Notes under the pieces: generated by a model | The model's database searches: none | What the model was told of the DNA's origin: nothing | Seen by the model: the letters and a program-made list of their open reading frames with translations, nothing else | Translations under genes and position numbers: made by a program | Shown here: in pieces, positions 11,808-13,459 of the stretch | Layout: each line of letters begins with the position of its first letter | Numbering within the stretch: position 1 is the first letter of the stretch | Assembly: GCA_964655775.1 (NCBI GenBank) | Contig: CAZZNQ010000101.1 | Span: 1 to 13,459, forward strand | From: CAZZNQ01 sp964655775 | Lineage (GTDB): Bacteria; Planctomycetota; Brocadiia; SM23-32 | Length of the DNA: 13,459 nt | Direction: 5' to 3'

Positions 11808-13459
11808 TCGACGCCCTCCCCCGCCGTAGCCGGCTCCGGCGTCCCCCGGAACGTCGGCAGGACCCGCTGAAGCGCGTCGTCGATGGTGCCCACAAAGATC
11901 AGTTCCATTCCGGCCACGTCCATCTTGGAGGCGGCCTGCAGGGCCTCGGCGCGGTTGGCTTCCGGCAGGAGCAACTGCTCAACTCCCGCCCTCTCGGCTG
12001 CGGCCAGCTTCTCCCGCATCCCTGTCGCCCGCAGCACGCGTCCGTGCAACGTGACCTCCCCGACGGCGGCGGTCCTCGGGGCGATGGGCTTGCCGCTGGC
12101 GGACGAGGCGAATGCGAGTGCCATCGGCAGCCCGGCGCCCGTCCCCTCCTTCGGCGTGGCTGCATGGGGGAAGTGGATGTGATAGTCGTGCTTGCCGAAC
12201 GCCACGTCGTCCCGGAGCCGATTCTTCCAGAAGCTGAAGACCAGTTCGGCGCTCTCACGGAGCAGTTCCCCAACGCGGCCCGTAACGATCAAGCGCCCCG
12301 TGCCGTTGGCCTTCAGGACCTCGACCACCATGACCTGCCCTCCGTCGCCGGACAGGACCAGCGTAGCGCAGGTCCCCGGGCGCGCGGCGGCCTCGAGCTG
12401 GTCGCGCGTGTAAGGCGGCGGCCCCAGCAGATCCGCCACCAGGGGAACGTCCACCAGCCTGTAGCAGCACCGGCCGCCGATGTACTCGCGCGCCATCTTC
12501 CGGCAGAGCGAGGCGATGCAGCGCTCCAGGCTCCGCACACCCGCCTCGCGCGTGTACTCCTCAACCAGCAGTTCCAGCGCCTCGGGAGCGAAGTCCACGC
12601 GCGTATCCGCCAGGCCCTTCGCTTCGAGCTGTTTGGGTACCAGGAACCGCCGCGCGATGGCAATCTTCTCCGAGGTCGAGTAGCCGGGCAGCTCGATGAC
12701 CTCGAGCCGGTCCAGCAGAACTGGCGGAATGGTGGAGATGGTGTTGGCCGTGGCCATGAACATGACGTTGCTGAGATCGAACGGAACGGCCAGGTAGTTG
12801 TCGACGAACGACTCGTTCTGCTCGGGGTCCAGCACCTCCAGCAACGCGCTGGCGGGATCGCCCTGGAAACCCACGCCGAGCTTGTCGATCTCGTCGAGCT
12901 GGATGACGGGGTTGTTCACACCGGCCTGCCGCAAGGTGCGGATCAGGCGACCGGGCAGCGCGCCGATGTAGGTCCGCCTGTGGCCTCGGACCTCCGCCTC
13001 ATCCCGTATGCCGCCGAGTGCTATCCGCTCGAACTCCCGATCCGTCGCCTCGGCGACCGACCTACCCAACGACGTCTTGCCCACACCCGGCGCCCCCACC
13101 AGGCACAGAAGAGCGCCCTGCCGCTCGGGATTGAGCTTTCGGACGCTCAGGTACTCCATGATCCGTTCTTTGACCTCGTCGCGATCGTAGTGATCGCGGT
13201 CCAGCACATCGCGGGCGGCGGCGAGGTCCACCGTGGCCTCAGAGCTCCGATGCCAGGGCAGCGCGACGAGCCACTCCACGTAGTCCTCGGCCACGCCGTA
13301 TTCGGGCGATCCGGGCGGCATCCTGCCCAACCTGTCCAGTTCGCGTTCCGCCTCGCGCCGTGCGGCATCGGGCAGTTCGGCCTTCTCGACCTCGGCTCGC
13401 AGATGGTCAATCTCAGTGCCTTCCCCGGAGAGTTCGGTCAGTTCGCTCTGCACCTGGCG
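11804..13459 (-). CDS. lon: Lon-family AAA+ protein with a degenerate protease active site, N-terminus beyond window edge
   Basis: The frame is open to the right edge, giving 551 residues from about residue 200 of a normal Lon; the substrate-binding N-domain is outside. The AAA+ module is intact: Walker A GAPGVGKT (13096-13073), Walker B IQLDEIDK (12904-12881), sensor-1 region TAN, the LLDR arginine finger and sensor-2 REAGVR. The C-terminal P domain keeps His-Ile-His, Glu in MVVEV and the Lys of GMREK (12010-12008). However, the KDGPSAG motif reads KEGTGAG, so Gly (12139-12137) replaces Ser679. Val (12064-12062) replaces Thr704 and Glu replaces Asp676, with no gaps in the alignment to E. coli Lon. 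The GLAWT segment is also lost. It likely unfolds or binds proteins with ATP but cannot cut by the Lon dyad. It ends overlapping rdgB by 4 nt. Family certain; loss of proteolysis inferred. Confidence 0.93.
   Translation of the reverse strand, partial: RQVQSELTELSGEGTEIDHLRAEVEKAELPDAARREAERELDRLGRMPPGSPEYGVAEDYVEWLVALPWHRSSEATVDLAAARDVLDRDHYDRDEVKERIMEYLSVRKLNPERQGALLCLVGAPGVGKTSLGRSVAEATDREFERIALGGIRDEAEVRGHRRTYIGALPGRLIRTLRQAGVNNPVIQLDEIDKLGVGFQGDPASALLEVLDPEQNESFVDNYLAVPFDLSNVMFMATANTISTIPPVLLDRLEVIELPGYSTSEKIAIARRFLVPKQLEAKGLADTRVDFAPEALELLVEEYTREAGVRSLERCIASLCRKMAREYIGGRCCYRLVDVPLVADLLGPPPYTRDQLEAAARPGTCATLVLSGDGGQVMVVEVLKANGTGRLIVTGRVGELLRESAELVFSFWKNRLRDDVAFGKHDYHIHFPHAATPKEGTGAGLPMALAFASSASGKPIAPRTAAVGEVTLHGRVLRATGMREKLAAAERAGVEQLLLPEANRAEALQAASKMDVAGMELIFVGTIDDALQRVLPTFRGTPEPATAGEGVE

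Noticed and set aside
12008..12139. Frameshift or assembly error as the cause of the missing Lon serine
   Set aside because: The reading frame and spacing from His665 to Lys722 are exactly conserved, and several independent codons differ, so a single error does not explain it.
13451..13453. GTG at 13453 as the true start of the Lon-like protein
   Set aside because: The frame continues past it to the window edge, and homologous Lon sequence is expected further upstream; the gene is simply cut.
1..13459. CRISPR arrays, tRNA or rRNA genes, insertion sequences, prophage or defence modules
   Set aside because: I looked for regularly spaced repeats, cloverleaf-like segments, transposase motifs and defence domains and saw none.

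Overview
This window is GC-rich bacterial DNA, with G or C favoured at third codon positions, that is almost fully coding. It holds ten protein genes. Two run off the ends: a membrane protein at the left edge and a Lon-family protein at the right edge. I see no tRNA, rRNA, CRISPR array, transposase or phage gene. The mix of Gfo/Idh/MocA oxidoreductases, a heparinase II/III-like protein, an orphan uroporphyrinogen-decarboxylase-like protein and a sugar isomerase beside a rhamnose mutarotase resembles heterotrophic polysaccharide degraders such as Planctomycetota, Lentisphaerota or Armatimonadota. That placement is an impression from gene content, not a phylogeny.

Layout. (1) Positions 1-6480, minus strand, form a likely carbohydrate cassette. 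In transcription order it holds a YghZ-type aldo/keto reductase, L-rhamnose mutarotase (RhaM), an AraA-like ketol isomerase, a heparinase II/III-family protein, a Gfo/Idh/MocA dehydrogenase and a Gate-domain membrane protein. Gaps are 13-32 nt, except for a 104-nt gap before the dehydrogenase that contains a promoter-like sequence. (2) Positions 6481-6665 are a divergent control region with a TATAAT promoter on the plus strand, a weaker minus-strand promoter candidate and a perfect 15-bp palindrome. (3) Positions 6666-8612, plus strand, hold a thioredoxin-TPR protein (CnoX/YbbN type) and a UroD-like protein 18 nt downstream. (4) Positions 8613-8761 are a noncoding convergent gap with strong GC hairpins. 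(5) Positions 8762-9739, minus, hold a second Gfo/Idh/MocA protein. It is divided from aroA (9909-11189, plus) by well-formed back-to-back promoters. (6) Positions 11214-13459, minus, hold a Lon-like AAA+ protein followed by rdgB, with a 4-nt GTGA overlap.

How the genes may work together. RhaM interconverts the anomers of L-rhamnose (or a related L-sugar), the isomerase makes the ketose, and the reductase and dehydrogenase could handle carbonyl intermediates. The heparinase-like protein would supply or process uronate-containing oligosaccharides. No kinase, aldolase or classical sugar transporter is present, so the route is incomplete here.

The most notable observation is the Lon-like protein. 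Its AAA+ motor motifs are intact, but an ungapped alignment to the E. coli Lon active site puts Gly at the catalytic Ser679 position, Val at Thr704 and Glu at Asp676. Lys722, His665 and His667 are kept. It looks like a proteolytically silenced Lon coupled to the nucleotide-sanitising enzyme RdgB. A second oddity is an EPSP synthase with unusual substitutions in two signature segments.
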